A stretch of 50,575 bases of DNA from Paragemmobacter straminiformis (GTDB lineage: Bacteria; Pseudomonadota; Alphaproteobacteria; Rhodobacterales; Rhodobacteraceae). The translations under genes and the position numbers were made by a program. The notes under the pieces were generated by a model that worked only from the letters and a program-made list of their open reading frames with translations, had not been told where the DNA came from and did not search any database. The stretch spans positions 1 through 50,575 of the forward strand of contig NZ_JACLQD010000009.1 in the NCBI RefSeq assembly GCF_014243445.1, read 5' to 3'. Shown here one piece after another: positions 34,185 through 43,015 of the stretch (positions are counted from its first letter, which is position 1; every line of letters starts with the position of its first letter).

Positions 34185-35729
34185 ATGGGGCTGCGGTCAG
34201 AAGGGCGGGTGGCAGCGGTGGCTATGGCAAGAACCGGGTCAGAGCGGAGGGATGAGCTGCAAAGACAGATGCCCGAGCCGCCCTTTCGCCTGCGCGGGCC
34301 AACGGTTTCCGGCGCGGTGCTGGCGGCGGTGTCCGTGGCGCTTGCGGCGGGGATCGTTCTGGCGTGGCAGGAGAAATTGCCAGCAACCACGGTGCCGCTG
34401 ATCTTTCTGATGGCGGTGCTTGTCTCGGCGGTGCTGTCGGGGTTCTGGGTGGGCGTTGCGACGGCGGCGGCTGCCTTTTTCGTCATGAACTTTCTGTTCA
34501 CCGAGCCTTTCTTCACGCTGCAGGTGTCGCGCCCGCAGGACATCGTGACGCTGGGGGTGTTTCTTTGTGCGGCGGGGCTTGTCGGATCGCTTGCCGGAAG
34601 TCTGCGCGACCGGGCCGAAGCCGCGCGCACGCGGGCCGGGACATTGGCGATCCTTTCGGCGTTTTCGGCGCGTCTGGCCGAAGTGGATACGCGGGATGCG
34701 GCGCTGGCGCAGGCGGTTGCGCATCTTTCGGCCCTTGCGGGCGGAGATGCGGTGGCGGTGGTGTTGTCTGACCTGCCCAAGCCTGTCGCCGCCATGCCGG
34801 CGCTGGCAGAGCTTGCGGTGCCCGATGCGCAGGCGGCGGAACGCTGTCTGCGGTCGGGGCGTGTCGAGCATGCTTCGGCCGAGGGCTGGCAGGGGGCGGC
34901 GCTGACCTTTCTGCCCGTGCCCGACGGCACCGGCCTGCTGGCGCTTGGGCATTGCCGCCTGTCTGGGGCGGATACGGCGCAGCGCAGTGTCGCGATATCG
35001 GCGCTGGTGGAACAGCTTGCCCTTGCGCTGCGCAGGCTTGACGCCAGCCTCTCGGCGGCCGCCGCGCGACAGGATGCAGAGGCCGAGGCGACACGTTCGG
35101 CGCTGCTTGCCTCGCTCAGCCATGATCTTCGCACACCCTTGGCGACGATCCTTGGCGCGGCGAGCACCCTGACCGAGTTGCACGATGGCCTTTCGCCTGC
35201 GGCGCGGGCCGATCTTTTGGCCGCCATCAGCCAAGAGGCGGGGCGGTTGAACCTGCATGTCACCAACCTTTTGCAGATGACACGCCTGTCCCGCAGCATC
35301 CTGCCGCGTCTGGAATGGGTGGACGTGAATGACATCGCGCAGTCTGCCGTTGCGCGGTGGCAACGTGCCTTTCCGCACGCCGCGTGCCAGTGCGATCTGG
35401 CCGAACTGCCCATGATCCGCGCCGAGGGCGGGCTGCTGGAGCAGATGCTGTTCAACCTGCTCGACAATGCGCGGAAGCATGGAACGGCTCCGGTCACGTT
35501 GCGCACGGGCCGGGTCGAGGGCGGGCTGACCCTGGCCGTCGCGGATGCGGGATCAGGTCCGGCCAAGGGGCTGCGCGACTGGCTCGAGGGCGGGCAGATG
35601 TGGCCGATGGCCGAGCAACGTGGCCTTGGCCTTGCGGTCGCCAAATGCATCGCACAGGTCCACGGGGGCCGCTTGCAATGGTCTGACGGGGCCTTTCGCG
35701 TGTTCCTTCCGATGCAGGCCGACCCATGA
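34185..35729 (+). CDS. KdpD-like sensor histidine kinase lacking the KdpD/Usp N-terminus
   Basis: 514 aa. It begins with about 40 cytoplasmic residues, then four closely spaced membrane helices (about 42-140, DUF4118), a GAF-like region (150-285), HisKA with H313 in SLSHDLRTPLATILGAAST, and an ATPase domain with NLLDNARKHG and VADAGSGPAKGL. Classical KdpD is nearly 900 aa with an N-terminal KdpD domain and a Usp domain; both are missing here. An ATG at 34224 is an alternative start. It overlaps the response regulator by ATGA. No kdpFABC is nearby, so its likely target is the divergent kup gene. Confidence 0.85.
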   Translation: MGLRSEGRVAAVAMARTGSERRDELQRQMPEPPFRLRGPTVSGAVLAAVSVALAAGIVLAWQEKLPATTVPLIFLMAVLVSAVLSGFWVGVATAAAAFFVMNFLFTEPFFTLQVSRPQDIVTLGVFLCAAGLVGSLAGSLRDRAEAARTRAGTLAILSAFSARLAEVDTRDAALAQAVAHLSALAGGDAVAVVLSDLPKPVAAMPALAELAVPDAQAAERCLRSGRVEHASAEGWQGAALTFLPVPDGTGLLALGHCRLSGADTAQRSVAISALVEQLALALRRLDASLSAAAARQDAEAEATRSALLASLSHDLRTPLATILGAASTLTELHDGLSPAARADLLAAISQEAGRLNLHVTNLLQMTRLSRSILPRLEWVDVNDIAQSAVARWQRAFPHAACQCDLAELPMIRAEGGLLEQMLFNLLDNARKHGTAPVTLRTGRVEGGLTLAVADAGSGPAKGLRDWLEGGQMWPMAEQRGLGLAVAKCIAQVHGGRLQWSDGAFRVFLPMQADP

Positions 35730-36418
35730 CCGCCGCGCGCCCGCTTGTCCTGATCGTCGATGACGAGCCGCAGATCCTGCGCTTTCTTGTGCATGCGCTG
35801 TCGGCCTCGGGGCATGATACGCTGACCGCCGCGACAGCCGCGCAGGCCGAGACGCAGGTGGCAACGCGGCGGCCCGATCTTGTCATTCTGGACCTTGGCT
35901 TGCCCGATGCCGATGGCAAGACGGTCATCGAAGCGATCCGCGCGTGGTCTGACGTGCCGATCATCGTTCTGTCGGCGCGCGACCAAGAGATGGAGAAGAT
36001 CATGTCTCTTGACCTTGGCGCCGATGATTTCGTGGGCAAACCCTTTGCCATCGGGGAATTGCTGGCCCGCATCCGCGTCTGCCTTCGTCCGCGACGCGAG
36101 GGCGAGCCATCGACGCGGTTCAGGCTTGGCCCGCTTGAGATCGATGCCGCCGAACACCGTGTCTTGCGGGACCGGGAGCCTGTCCACCTGACCCCGAAAG
36201 AATTCGAACTGCTGCTTGCCCTTGCCGAAACGCCGGGCAGGGTGCTGACACATCGCCAGCTTCTGACCCGCATCTGGGGGCCAGCCCATGCGGATGACGT
36301 GCCTTACCTGCGGGTTTTCGTCGGCCAGCTGCGCCAGAAGATCGAATTCAATCCCGGCTCTCCCGAACTGATCCTGACCGAACCCGGCATCGGCTACCGC
36401 GCCTTTGCGGCAAGATAG
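35726..36418 (+). CDS. KdpE-like response regulator (OmpR family)
   Basis: 230 aa. The receiver domain has the acidic pair in LIVDDEPQILRF, phosphoacceptor D56 in LVILDLGLPDADG, and the conserved lysine in GADDFVGKPF. The winged-helix output domain spans about 130-228 (LTPKEFELLLALAETPGRVL, WGPAHADDVPYLRVFVGQLR, GIGYR). Overlaps its kinase by 4 bp. The pair presumably responds to potassium or osmotic state and regulates kup in this organism; this is inference from position. Confidence 0.9.
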   Translation: MTAARPLVLIVDDEPQILRFLVHALSASGHDTLTAATAAQAETQVATRRPDLVILDLGLPDADGKTVIEAIRAWSDVPIIVLSARDQEMEKIMSLDLGADDFVGKPFAIGELLARIRVCLRPRREGEPSTRFRLGPLEIDAAEHRVLRDREPVHLTPKEFELLLALAETPGRVLTHRQLLTRIWGPAHADDVPYLRVFVGQLRQKIEFNPGSPELILTEPGIGYRAFAAR

Positions 36419-36815
36419 GCGGGCCAAGGACCGGGCGGCTTTGGGGATGGGCAGGCAAGGCCGTGACCGCAGGGCGCGAAAGCACCGCCAAGGGAATCAG
36501 CCCGCCCGCCCGCACCGGATTGCAGGGCCGTGACGCTTGCGCGCAGCGTTCGGCGAGGGCCTTGCACAGCCTGCGGGGCGGGCTTTGCGGGGCGCGTCAA
36601 CCCTGACGCGAGGCCGGCGCAGATGCTTGCGGGCTTGTGTCATGAAACCGATACATGCCTTTGATTTCATTGTCATAAACTGTGGTTTTTCTGCCGCGCC
36701 GATTGGGGCTGCCCGCAATTGCCCGCTTCGTTACGCCAGTGTCACAGGCGGCTGAAATAGGCGTGCTCAACTGGACTGAGGGAGTCCGGTTTCCAAACGC
36801 GCGAAAGCTGAAAAC
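36419..36815. other. 397-bp intergenic region before the porin gene
   Basis: No gene seen. The left half is very GC-rich and resembles non-coding spacer. The right half is AT-richer, with three TGTCA motifs (36639, 36671, 36740) and the porin promoter is probably here. No clean Pho box can be assembled from them. Confidence 0.4.
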
Positions 36816-37688
36816 ATGAAAACAACTCTGCTCATCACCACCATGCTGGCCGCCTCTGCCGGAGCGGCCTTTGCCGATGTGACGCTGTCGGGCGACGCGC
36901 GCATGGGGATCGCCTCTGTCGAAGGCGGGGACTTCAACTTCTCGAGCCGCGCGCGTGTGCGCTTTACCCTGTCGGGCGAGACCGATGCCGGACTGAAATT
37001 CGGCGCGCAGTTCCGCGCGAACGAGGCCGAGGGCGCGACGCTCGACACCGAAACCAAGGTGAAAGGCACCGTGTTCCTTGAATATCCGGAATACGGCAAG
37101 CTGACGATGGGCGATGCCGAAGGCGCCGTTCAGGCGTCGGTGACCCAATTCGCCCCGATCGGCTTTGACGATACCAAGAAATTGCAGGAATTCACCTTCC
37201 TGACGGGGGGCGATACCGGAACGTCGAAAGACGTTCTTTACACCTATGCCAACGGTGCCTTGGCCGTGAACCTGTCGCTCGGCAATCCGGGTGGCAGCGA
37301 AGGGGCGGGCGCGGGCGCCAATGGCGACGACATGGGCTTTGGCGTTTCCTATACCACCGAGTTCTGGAAACTTGCCGCCGGTTACGAGGACAACGGCCTG
37401 AACAGCCAGACCGTGGTGAGCGGCAGCTATGGCAACGGCCAGTTCGAAGTGAAGGGCGCCTATGGTCTGCGCGACGACGACAAGTCGCAATACGTGATCT
37501 ATGGCACCTATATCATCGGCACGACCACGCTGACCGCGTTCTTCCGCGACGACGAGTTCAAGGCAACCAAGACGCGCGGCATCGGCATCACGCATGACTT
37601 CGGATCGGGCCTTGCCCTGTCGGCGGGCTATGCCAAGGCCGAAGGCAAGAAGGCCAATGCCAGCCTTGGCCTGACGATGGCGTTCTGA
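36816..37688 (+). CDS. outer-membrane porin
   Basis: 290 aa. A signal peptide (MKTTLLITTMLAASAGAAFA) is followed by DVTLSGDARMGIASVEGGDF, the opening of Rhodobacter-type general porins, and by alternating beta-strands with aromatic girdle residues. The chain ends ANASLGLTMAF, with the terminal Phe required for BAM-dependent insertion. It should form a 16-stranded trimeric diffusion pore. It stands as a single gene, followed 77 bp later by a PstS-like gene. Confidence 0.88.
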   Translation: MKTTLLITTMLAASAGAAFADVTLSGDARMGIASVEGGDFNFSSRARVRFTLSGETDAGLKFGAQFRANEAEGATLDTETKVKGTVFLEYPEYGKLTMGDAEGAVQASVTQFAPIGFDDTKKLQEFTFLTGGDTGTSKDVLYTYANGALAVNLSLGNPGGSEGAGAGANGDDMGFGVSYTTEFWKLAAGYEDNGLNSQTVVSGSYGNGQFEVKGAYGLRDDDKSQYVIYGTYIIGTTTLTAFFRDDEFKATKTRGIGITHDFGSGLALSAGYAKAEGKKANASLGLTMAF

Positions 37689-37765
37689 ACCGACAGACGT
37701 TCTTACGACCGGTCTGCGGGTCGCGGGCCGGTCATCGCACAGATTCAAACCTCTGGAGACCCCAT

Positions 37766-38794
37766 ATGTCGTTTTTCTGCATGACCGCGCTTTCGGTCAC
37801 CGCCCTGTCGACGCTGGCTTTCGCTGCCGAAGCGCGTGATCAGGTTCAGGTGACCGGCTCGTCGACCGTTCTGCCCTATGCCACCATCGTCGCTGAATCC
37901 TTCGGCGAGAATTTCGACTTCCCCACACCCGTCGTCGAAGGTGGCGGCACCTCGGCCGGGATCAAGAAGTTCTGTGATGGCGTGGGCGAGAACACGCCCG
38001 ATATCGCCACCGCCTCGCGCAAGATCAAGCAGTCGGAACTGGCGCGCTGCAAGTCGAACGGCGTGACCGATGTCGAAGAGGTCCGCATCGGCTATGACGG
38101 GATCGTCTTTGCCTCGGATATCAATGGACCGGCGTTCAAGTTCACCCCGTCACAGTGGTACAACGCGATTGCCGCCGAAGTGGTGATCAACGGCAAGATC
38201 GTGCCGAACCCCTTTACCAAGTGGTCCGATGTCGATCCGTCGCTGCCGGATCAGGAAATTCTTGCCTATGTGCCCGGCTCGAAGCACGGCACGCGCGAGG
38301 TGTTCGATCTGAACGTGATCGAAACCGGCTGCAAGACCTTCAAGGCCGACAAGGTTCTGGCCCGCCGCGCAGGCGGGGACAAGGACAAGACCAAGGCCGC
38401 CTGCATCGCGCTGCGCACCGATGGCCGCGTGGTCGAGATCGACGGCGACTATACCGAGACGCTGGCGCGGTTGCAGACCACCAAGCAGGGGATCGGCGTC
38501 TTTGGTCTGGCCTTTTATGAAAACAACACCGACCGTTTGCGTGTTGCCGATTTCAAAGGCGTGACCCCGTCGCGCGAGACTGTGGCCTCGGGGGCTTACA
38601 AGATCTCGCGGCCGCTGTTCCTTTACGTCAAGAGCCAGCATCTGGGCGTCATTCCGGGGCTGAAGGAGTTCACCTCGTTCTTCGTGTCCGATGACATGGC
38701 GGCGGCGGGTGGACCGCTCGAGGCCTATGGTCTGGTGCCCGATCCGGAACTGGCCAAGACACAGAAGAAGGTCGAGACCGATCTGGGCAGCTGA
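37766..38794 (+). CDS. PstS-like phosphate-binding protein
   Basis: 342 aa. A signal peptide ends near AFA, then QVQVTGSSTVLPYATIVAES and VVEGGGTSAGIKKFCDGVGE give the phosphate-binding loops (T-G-S-S-T and GGGTSAG) of the PstS/SphX group, with TPDIATASRKIK following. CTGGAGACC precedes the ATG. The usual pstCAB-phoU genes do not follow; instead there is a terminator and a convergent LysR gene. It is either an orphan high-affinity binding protein served by a transporter elsewhere or a periplasmic phosphate sensor. Confidence 0.87.
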   Translation: MSFFCMTALSVTALSTLAFAAEARDQVQVTGSSTVLPYATIVAESFGENFDFPTPVVEGGGTSAGIKKFCDGVGENTPDIATASRKIKQSELARCKSNGVTDVEEVRIGYDGIVFASDINGPAFKFTPSQWYNAIAAEVVINGKIVPNPFTKWSDVDPSLPDQEILAYVPGSKHGTREVFDLNVIETGCKTFKADKVLARRAGGDKDKTKAACIALRTDGRVVEIDGDYTETLARLQTTKQGIGVFGLAFYENNTDRLRVADFKGVTPSRETVASGAYKISRPLFLYVKSQHLGVIPGLKEFTSFFVSDDMAAAGGPLEAYGLVPDPELAKTQKKVETDLGS

Positions 38795-38822
38795 GCCTGC
38801 TTCGGTTCGAGACAGCGGAAGG

Positions 38823-38850
38823 CGCCGGATCGAGAGGTCCGGCGTCTTTT
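38823..38850 (+). terminator. rho-independent terminator after the PstS-like gene
   Basis: Perfect 7-bp stem CGCCGGA/TCCGGCG with an 8-nt loop, followed by TCTTTT. It lies 28 bp past the stop codon. Confidence 0.85.
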
Positions 38851-38911
38851 GGCATAGAGGAGGGCAGGGCCGCCCGTGGTTTGCACCGGCCCCGCGTTCG
38901 GCGATGCGGTA

Positions 38912-39841
38912 TCAGGTCTGACGGCTGATCTGGGCTTCCCAATCCCCGCTTTTGACAAGGGCGTCGCAGGCTTCGTAGAGGCATTCCGCGACCGCCATGT
39001 TCGCCCTTGGGCGCGTCGCGTCCCGCCGCGTTGCAAGGTGCAGCGTCCAGTCCAGCGCGGGATTGGCAATCGGCACGGCTGCAAGATGGCCTGCGTCGAT
39101 CTCGCGCTTGGCCAGATACTTTGGCAGGACCGTGCAATAGCCCTTTCGCACAAGCCCGAGCAGGCCGGGCAAGCTGTCGACATCGGCCAGCACCGACAGC
39201 GACAACCCTTGTGACGTGCAGGCCTGTTCAAGATGCAGCCGTATCGAGTTTGCCCGGCTTGGCAGCACGAGCGCGAGGCTTGCCAGTTGCGACAGGTCGA
39301 TGCCCGCGCGTGCGGCGCAGGGGTGGTCTGCGGGCAGCAGCAGGAAGATCGCTTCCGTCAGCAAGGGGGTGCAGCGCAATCCGGCCAGCGGGGCGCTGTC
39401 GAACAGGACGGCAAGGTCTATGCGCCCGAGTTGGAGCTGCTCTTTCAGGACGCCGCTCATGGCCTCGATCACGTGCAGGCGGATGCGGGGGTATCGTCTG
39501 TGCAGCATGGGAATGAGTTCGGGGATCAGCCCGCCCGCGACTGTGGTGGGCAGCCCGAGATGAACCTCACCCGCGGGGGCCTGCGCGAGCTTGTCGTTGA
39601 CGAGGGCGATCTGGCCCATCTCATGCGCGATGTCCCGCGCCTTTTGCAGGACGTAAAGCCCCTCCTCGGTAATGTTCGCGCCGCGCGAATGGCGCGACAC
39701 CAGACGCGCGCCCGCCGCCCGTTCAAGCCGCTGCAACGAGGTCGTTATGGCCGGTTGTGTCAGCCCAAGCCTGCGCGACGCGGCCGAGAGGCTACCCGTT
39801 TCGGCTATGGCAATCAGGGCAAAGAGATCGCGAAGTTCCAT
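38912..39841 (-). CDS. LysR-family regulator
   Basis: 309 aa. The winged HTH is LFALIAIAETGSLSAASRRL, then GLTQPAITTSLQRLERAAGA, with RHSRGANITEEG after it. The effector-binding domain (about 90-290) includes VHLGLPTTVAGGLIPELIPM. This resembles Nac/CbbR-like regulators that respond to nitrogen or carbon metabolites. It is divergent from a cyclase-amidase operon 178 bp away and probably controls it. Confidence 0.9.
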   Translation of the reverse strand: MELRDLFALIAIAETGSLSAASRRLGLTQPAITTSLQRLERAAGARLVSRHSRGANITEEGLYVLQKARDIAHEMGQIALVNDKLAQAPAGEVHLGLPTTVAGGLIPELIPMLHRRYPRIRLHVIEAMSGVLKEQLQLGRIDLAVLFDSAPLAGLRCTPLLTEAIFLLLPADHPCAARAGIDLSQLASLALVLPSRANSIRLHLEQACTSQGLSLSVLADVDSLPGLLGLVRKGYCTVLPKYLAKREIDAGHLAAVPIANPALDWTLHLATRRDATRPRANMAVAECLYEACDALVKSGDWEAQISRQT

Positions 39842-39874
39842 TTTTTCGAGCGCGGTCCTGCTATATCGGGGTGT

Positions 39875-39892
39875 GATGGCTGCTGCGCCATC
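39875..39892. promoter_or_regulatory. inverted repeat in the LysR/cyclase gap
   Basis: GATGGC-6-GCCATC is a perfect 6-bp dyad 33 bp upstream of the LysR start and 127 bp from the cyclase start. It is a candidate LysR recognition or autoregulation site. Confidence 0.35.
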
Positions 39893-40019
39893 AATTCTAT
39901 CTATAGCTTCGTTACAGTCTTACCGGATTGTCAACCGGTCCTGCCACGCGCAGCATGGGGCCGATCAACCCCGGAAACCGCCTGCCCGTTCCTTGCGCAG
40001 GATCACAAGAGGTAGTCCC

Positions 40020-40724
40020 ATGGCCCGCCGCATCATCGACCTTAGCCTGACCGTCGAAGACAACATGCCCGCCCACAAGATGTTTCAGAGCCCCGTCTAC
40101 CTTAAGGCGCTGTCGCATGAATTCACCGTTTCCTTCGGGCTTGGCGTGCCCGGTGACGCGATGACGTTCCAGACGAATTACATCGGCATGCTCGACCATG
40201 TCGGCACCCATGTGGACGCGTTCCTGCATGTCAATCCGAAGGGGTTGTCGGTCGACCAGATGCCGCTTGATCTGTTCATGGGCAAGGCTGTCTGCCTTGA
40301 CCTGCGGCACATCGGGGATCTCGAGGACATCACTGCCGACCACATGTCGGCCGCCGAAGCCGCCGCCGGGGTCAAGGTTGACGGACATATCGTTCTGCTT
40401 TGCACGGGCTTTCACGCCCGCAACTGGGGCGACCGCAAGCAGATCGTCTGGGGCAACCCCGGTCTGACGGTCGGGGCGACGCATTGGCTGCACGAACGCG
40501 GGTCGCGGATGCACGGGGTCGAGGGGCCGTCGACCGACAAGCCCAGCGACAACCTTTTCGCCCAGCATCGCCTGTGCCGCGATCTGGGGATTTCCCATTT
40601 TGAATGGCTGGTCAATCTGGAAAGCCTGATCGGGCTGGGCGAGTTCGAATTCATCGGCCTGCCGATCAAGTTCAAGGGCGGGTCGGGCTCTCCGGTGCGG
40701 GCGGTGGCGGTGATCGACGAATAG
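40020..40724 (+). CDS. cyclase-family metal hydrolase (kynurenine formamidase-like)
   Basis: 234 aa from the ATG of MARRIIDLSLTVEDNM. The family metal-binding motif HxGTHxD is present at H60-V-G-T-H64-V-D66, and a second conserved patch reads HIVLLCTGFHARNWGD. Members hydrolyse amides or cyclic substrates (formylkynurenine, isatin and others) using zinc or manganese in the cytoplasm. It is 9 bp from an amidase gene, forming a likely two-gene catabolic operon controlled by the divergent LysR. Substrate unknown. Confidence 0.88.
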   Translation: MARRIIDLSLTVEDNMPAHKMFQSPVYLKALSHEFTVSFGLGVPGDAMTFQTNYIGMLDHVGTHVDAFLHVNPKGLSVDQMPLDLFMGKAVCLDLRHIGDLEDITADHMSAAEAAAGVKVDGHIVLLCTGFHARNWGDRKQIVWGNPGLTVGATHWLHERGSRMHGVEGPSTDKPSDNLFAQHRLCRDLGISHFEWLVNLESLIGLGEFEFIGLPIKFKGGSGSPVRAVAVIDE

Positions 40725-40733
40725 GCCGCCGCG

Positions 40734-42137
40734 ATGACCGGCTTTGCCTTTGCCACGATTGCCGAGTTGCACGCGGGGTTCGAGGCGCGGGCGTTCTCGC
40801 CGGTCGAGGTGCTGGCCGATGTGATCCGCAGGCTTCAGGTGATCGAGCCGCGGCTGAACATGTTCGCGCACCTCGATCTTGAGGGGGCGCAGGCGCAGGC
40901 AAGGGCGGCCGAGACACGCATGATGCAGGGCGCGCGTCTGGGCCCGCTGGATGGCGTGCCAACGTCGGTCAAGGACCTGATCGCGGTGGCCGGAATGCCG
41001 CAACGCTTCGGTTCGAGAACGACAGGGGCCGAGCCCGCCGCGCAGGATGCCCCCTCGGTCAGCCGATTGCGCGCGGGGGGGGCCGTCTTTCTGGGGAAAT
41101 CCACCACCAGCGAATTCGGCTGCAAGGCTGTGGGTGACAGCCCCCTGACCGGCATTACCCGCAATCCGTGGGATCCGGACAAGACCCCCGGCGGGTCGAG
41201 TGCCGGAGCCGCTGCGATGGTGGCTTGCGGGCTTGTTCCCTATGCCTTGGGGACGGATGGCGGGGGATCGTTGCGTATCCCTGCGGCGTTGACAGGACTA
41301 TACGGGTTCAAGGCGCAGTTCGGCCGCGTTCCGGTGTTTCCGACCTCGGCCACGCCGACGCTGGCCCATGTCGGCCCGCTGGCCCGCAGGGCGGATGATG
41401 TTGCGGCTGTCATGTCGGTCATTGCGGGCTATGACGGGCGCGACCCGTTTTCGCTTGCCGGACCCGCCCCGGATTTCGCGGGTGCGCTGGTGCGGCGCAG
41501 GCCCTTGCGCATCGCCTTTTGCCCGACGCTGGGCTATGCGCGGGTGGATGCCGAAGTGGCCGACATCACCGCCCGTGCGCTGCGCGGTTTCGCCGGGGCC
41601 GGGCACCATGTCGACCGGATCGACCCATTCTTTGATGACCCGGCCGAGCTGTGGACTGCCGAGTTCTATGCCGGAGTGGCGGTTCGCCTGCGTCCGGCTT
41701 TGGAAAAGACGCCCGATTTGCTGGATCCGGCGGTTCTTGGTGTTTTGCGGGCGGCGGTGGCCCTCGACATGCGGAGCTATTACGAAACGGTCTTTCGCCG
41801 CTATGCTTTCCGCGAAACGGTCCGCGCGCTGATGGAACCCTATGACGTGCTTGTAACGCCGACCCTGCCTGTGGCGGCGATAGATGTCGGTGTCGATGTT
41901 CCGCCATCGCAGGCCGAGCGGACCATCGTGTCATGGGCCAGCTTTACCTATCCGTTCAACCTGACGGGCCAACCTGCCGTCTCGATGCCCATCGGTCTGA
42001 CGGCTGCGGGCTTGCCCGTCGGGTTGCAGGTGGTGGCCAATGCGATGGACGAGGAGACGCTGCTGTCCTTGGCGGCCGAGAATGACTTGCGCCTTGGCAA
42101 GGCCGGTCTGCGACCGGAGCGGGCCGGGTATCTGTGA
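40734..42137 (+). CDS. amidase-signature family hydrolase
   Basis: 467 aa. The Ser-cisSer-Lys catalytic set is visible: K80 in LDGVPTSVKDL, S155/S156 in TPGGSSAGAAAMVA, and nucleophile S179 in LGTDGGGSLRIPAAL. Two-thirds of the amidase core is continuous, with no signal peptide. The family includes indole-acetamide, nicotinamide and allophanate-type hydrolases and the GatA subunit; lacking gatBC neighbours this is a catabolic amidase. Likely it works in sequence with the cyclase-family enzyme on a cyclic or N-acylated compound. Confidence 0.9.
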   Translation: MTGFAFATIAELHAGFEARAFSPVEVLADVIRRLQVIEPRLNMFAHLDLEGAQAQARAAETRMMQGARLGPLDGVPTSVKDLIAVAGMPQRFGSRTTGAEPAAQDAPSVSRLRAGGAVFLGKSTTSEFGCKAVGDSPLTGITRNPWDPDKTPGGSSAGAAAMVACGLVPYALGTDGGGSLRIPAALTGLYGFKAQFGRVPVFPTSATPTLAHVGPLARRADDVAAVMSVIAGYDGRDPFSLAGPAPDFAGALVRRRPLRIAFCPTLGYARVDAEVADITARALRGFAGAGHHVDRIDPFFDDPAELWTAEFYAGVAVRLRPALEKTPDLLDPAVLGVLRAAVALDMRSYYETVFRRYAFRETVRALMEPYDVLVTPTLPVAAIDVGVDVPPSQAERTIVSWASFTYPFNLTGQPAVSMPIGLTAAGLPVGLQVVANAMDEETLLSLAAENDLRLGKAGLRPERAGYL

Positions 42138-42288
42138 CCCGCTTGCCAGCGGATTGGCTGGCCCTTGGGGGGATGCTTGGGGTGCGAATGCGGTAAATCA
42201 GGCGCCGGTCCGGCCGCAGCGACGTTTCGGGCGGTTTGTTTTCGGGTGATCGGGACGCGGAAGTGCTGCCTGGCTGCGCCTTGCTTTG

Positions 42289-42534
42289 TCAGAAGGGGTG
42301 GTTGGTCCGTGCAAAGATCGCGGCGACGTCGTGGTCGTCGAAGCTGGAGATCGATCTGGCAAAGATGTCATGTTTGCTGCCCCAGCCATCGTCGCCGAAA
42401 TAGGCCGCACCCGTGCGAAGGGTGTTTCCAAGTGCTGCTTGCGGCACCCGAAGGACGGCGTACCAGCCAGTCTGCGGCGGGGCGGGGCTGTCGACCGATT
42501 GCCAGTCACCGGCGAAAGGAACTGTGCCTTCCAT
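42289..42534 (-). CDS. GWYAVL/YFGDDGWG-family hypothetical protein (chromosomal copy)
   Basis: 81 aa from the ATG of MEGTVPFAGDWQSVDS, preceded by an AAGG-containing site. The pattern TGWYAVLRVPQ, then GAAYFGDDGWGSKHDIFARS, is shared with the island gene at 16066-16407. No signal peptide. A longer upstream frame is open but looks non-coding. Unknown function; the 42138-42288 gap upstream on the plus strand holds nothing. Confidence 0.65.
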   Translation of the reverse strand: MEGTVPFAGDWQSVDSPAPPQTGWYAVLRVPQAALGNTLRTGAAYFGDDGWGSKHDIFARSISSFDDHDVAAIFARTNHPF

Positions 42535-42616
42535 CAGACCTTGCCCCTGCAAGACCGGCTTTGCCGACGGGAGACGTGACGCGACATGGCTGTTTCCTTG
42601 GATGAACCCGTGTGGT

Positions 42617-42641
42617 CCCCGCCGGCGCAAGGCCGACGGGG
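42617..42641. terminator. strong intergenic hairpin
   Basis: Ten-base arms CCCCGCCGGC and GCCGACGGGG pair with one mismatch around a 5-nt loop. It lies just after the stop of the 63-aa gene (minus strand). No T-run follows, so it may be an mRNA 3'-end stabiliser or a weak terminator. Confidence 0.4.
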
Positions 42642-42649
42642 CAATCGGC

Positions 42650-42841
42650 TTAGGCCAGAGCCTTGGTCGCTGCATCAAGCGACTTGAGGCAATCCGGGTC
42701 GTTCTTGGCCGTCATCGCGGTTTCGGCGGCCTGGTAATGGGTCAGGGCGGCGTCCTTCTTCGGTCCGGCCGGAGCCTTGTCCCAAGCGGTCTTGACCAGT
42801 TTCATCTTGTCCTGGGTCGAGGTGTGGAGGTTCATCGACAT
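42650..42841 (-). CDS. small hypothetical protein (63 aa)
   Basis: Starts at the ATG of MSMNLHTSTQDKM. It is a soluble, alanine- and lysine-rich helical protein (LVKTAWDKAPAGPKKDAALT, then YQAAETAMTAKNDPDCLKSL) with a helical-hairpin look. No recognised family. The open frame upstream of the ATG is not convincing. Followed by a strong hairpin. Confidence 0.65.
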   Translation of the reverse strand: MSMNLHTSTQDKMKLVKTAWDKAPAGPKKDAALTHYQAAETAMTAKNDPDCLKSLDAATKALA

Positions 42842-43015
42842 GTGTCTACTTTCGGTTGTCTGCCCGATCGTCGGGCAGCTTGGCCGCGCGGAAGATGCGG
42901 GCCAAGACATGAACCTGCACCGTTTTCGACAGGGCCAAGCTGATCTGTGTGTGCCTGCCGAAGTCTTGTGGCCGCCCCGGGCCGTGGTCGGCCGGAATCC
43001 GCCGTTGGCGGCCCC

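Noticed and set aside
33839-36427. 862-codon minus-strand frame across the kinase and regulator genes
   Set aside because: Opposite the clear KdpD-like and KdpE-like coding sequences; composition is R/A/S/P-rich without domains.
36670-36686. Pho box upstream of the porin
   Set aside because: TTGTCATAAACTGTGGT has one good half-site only; the second half does not fit CTGTCAT at the required spacing.
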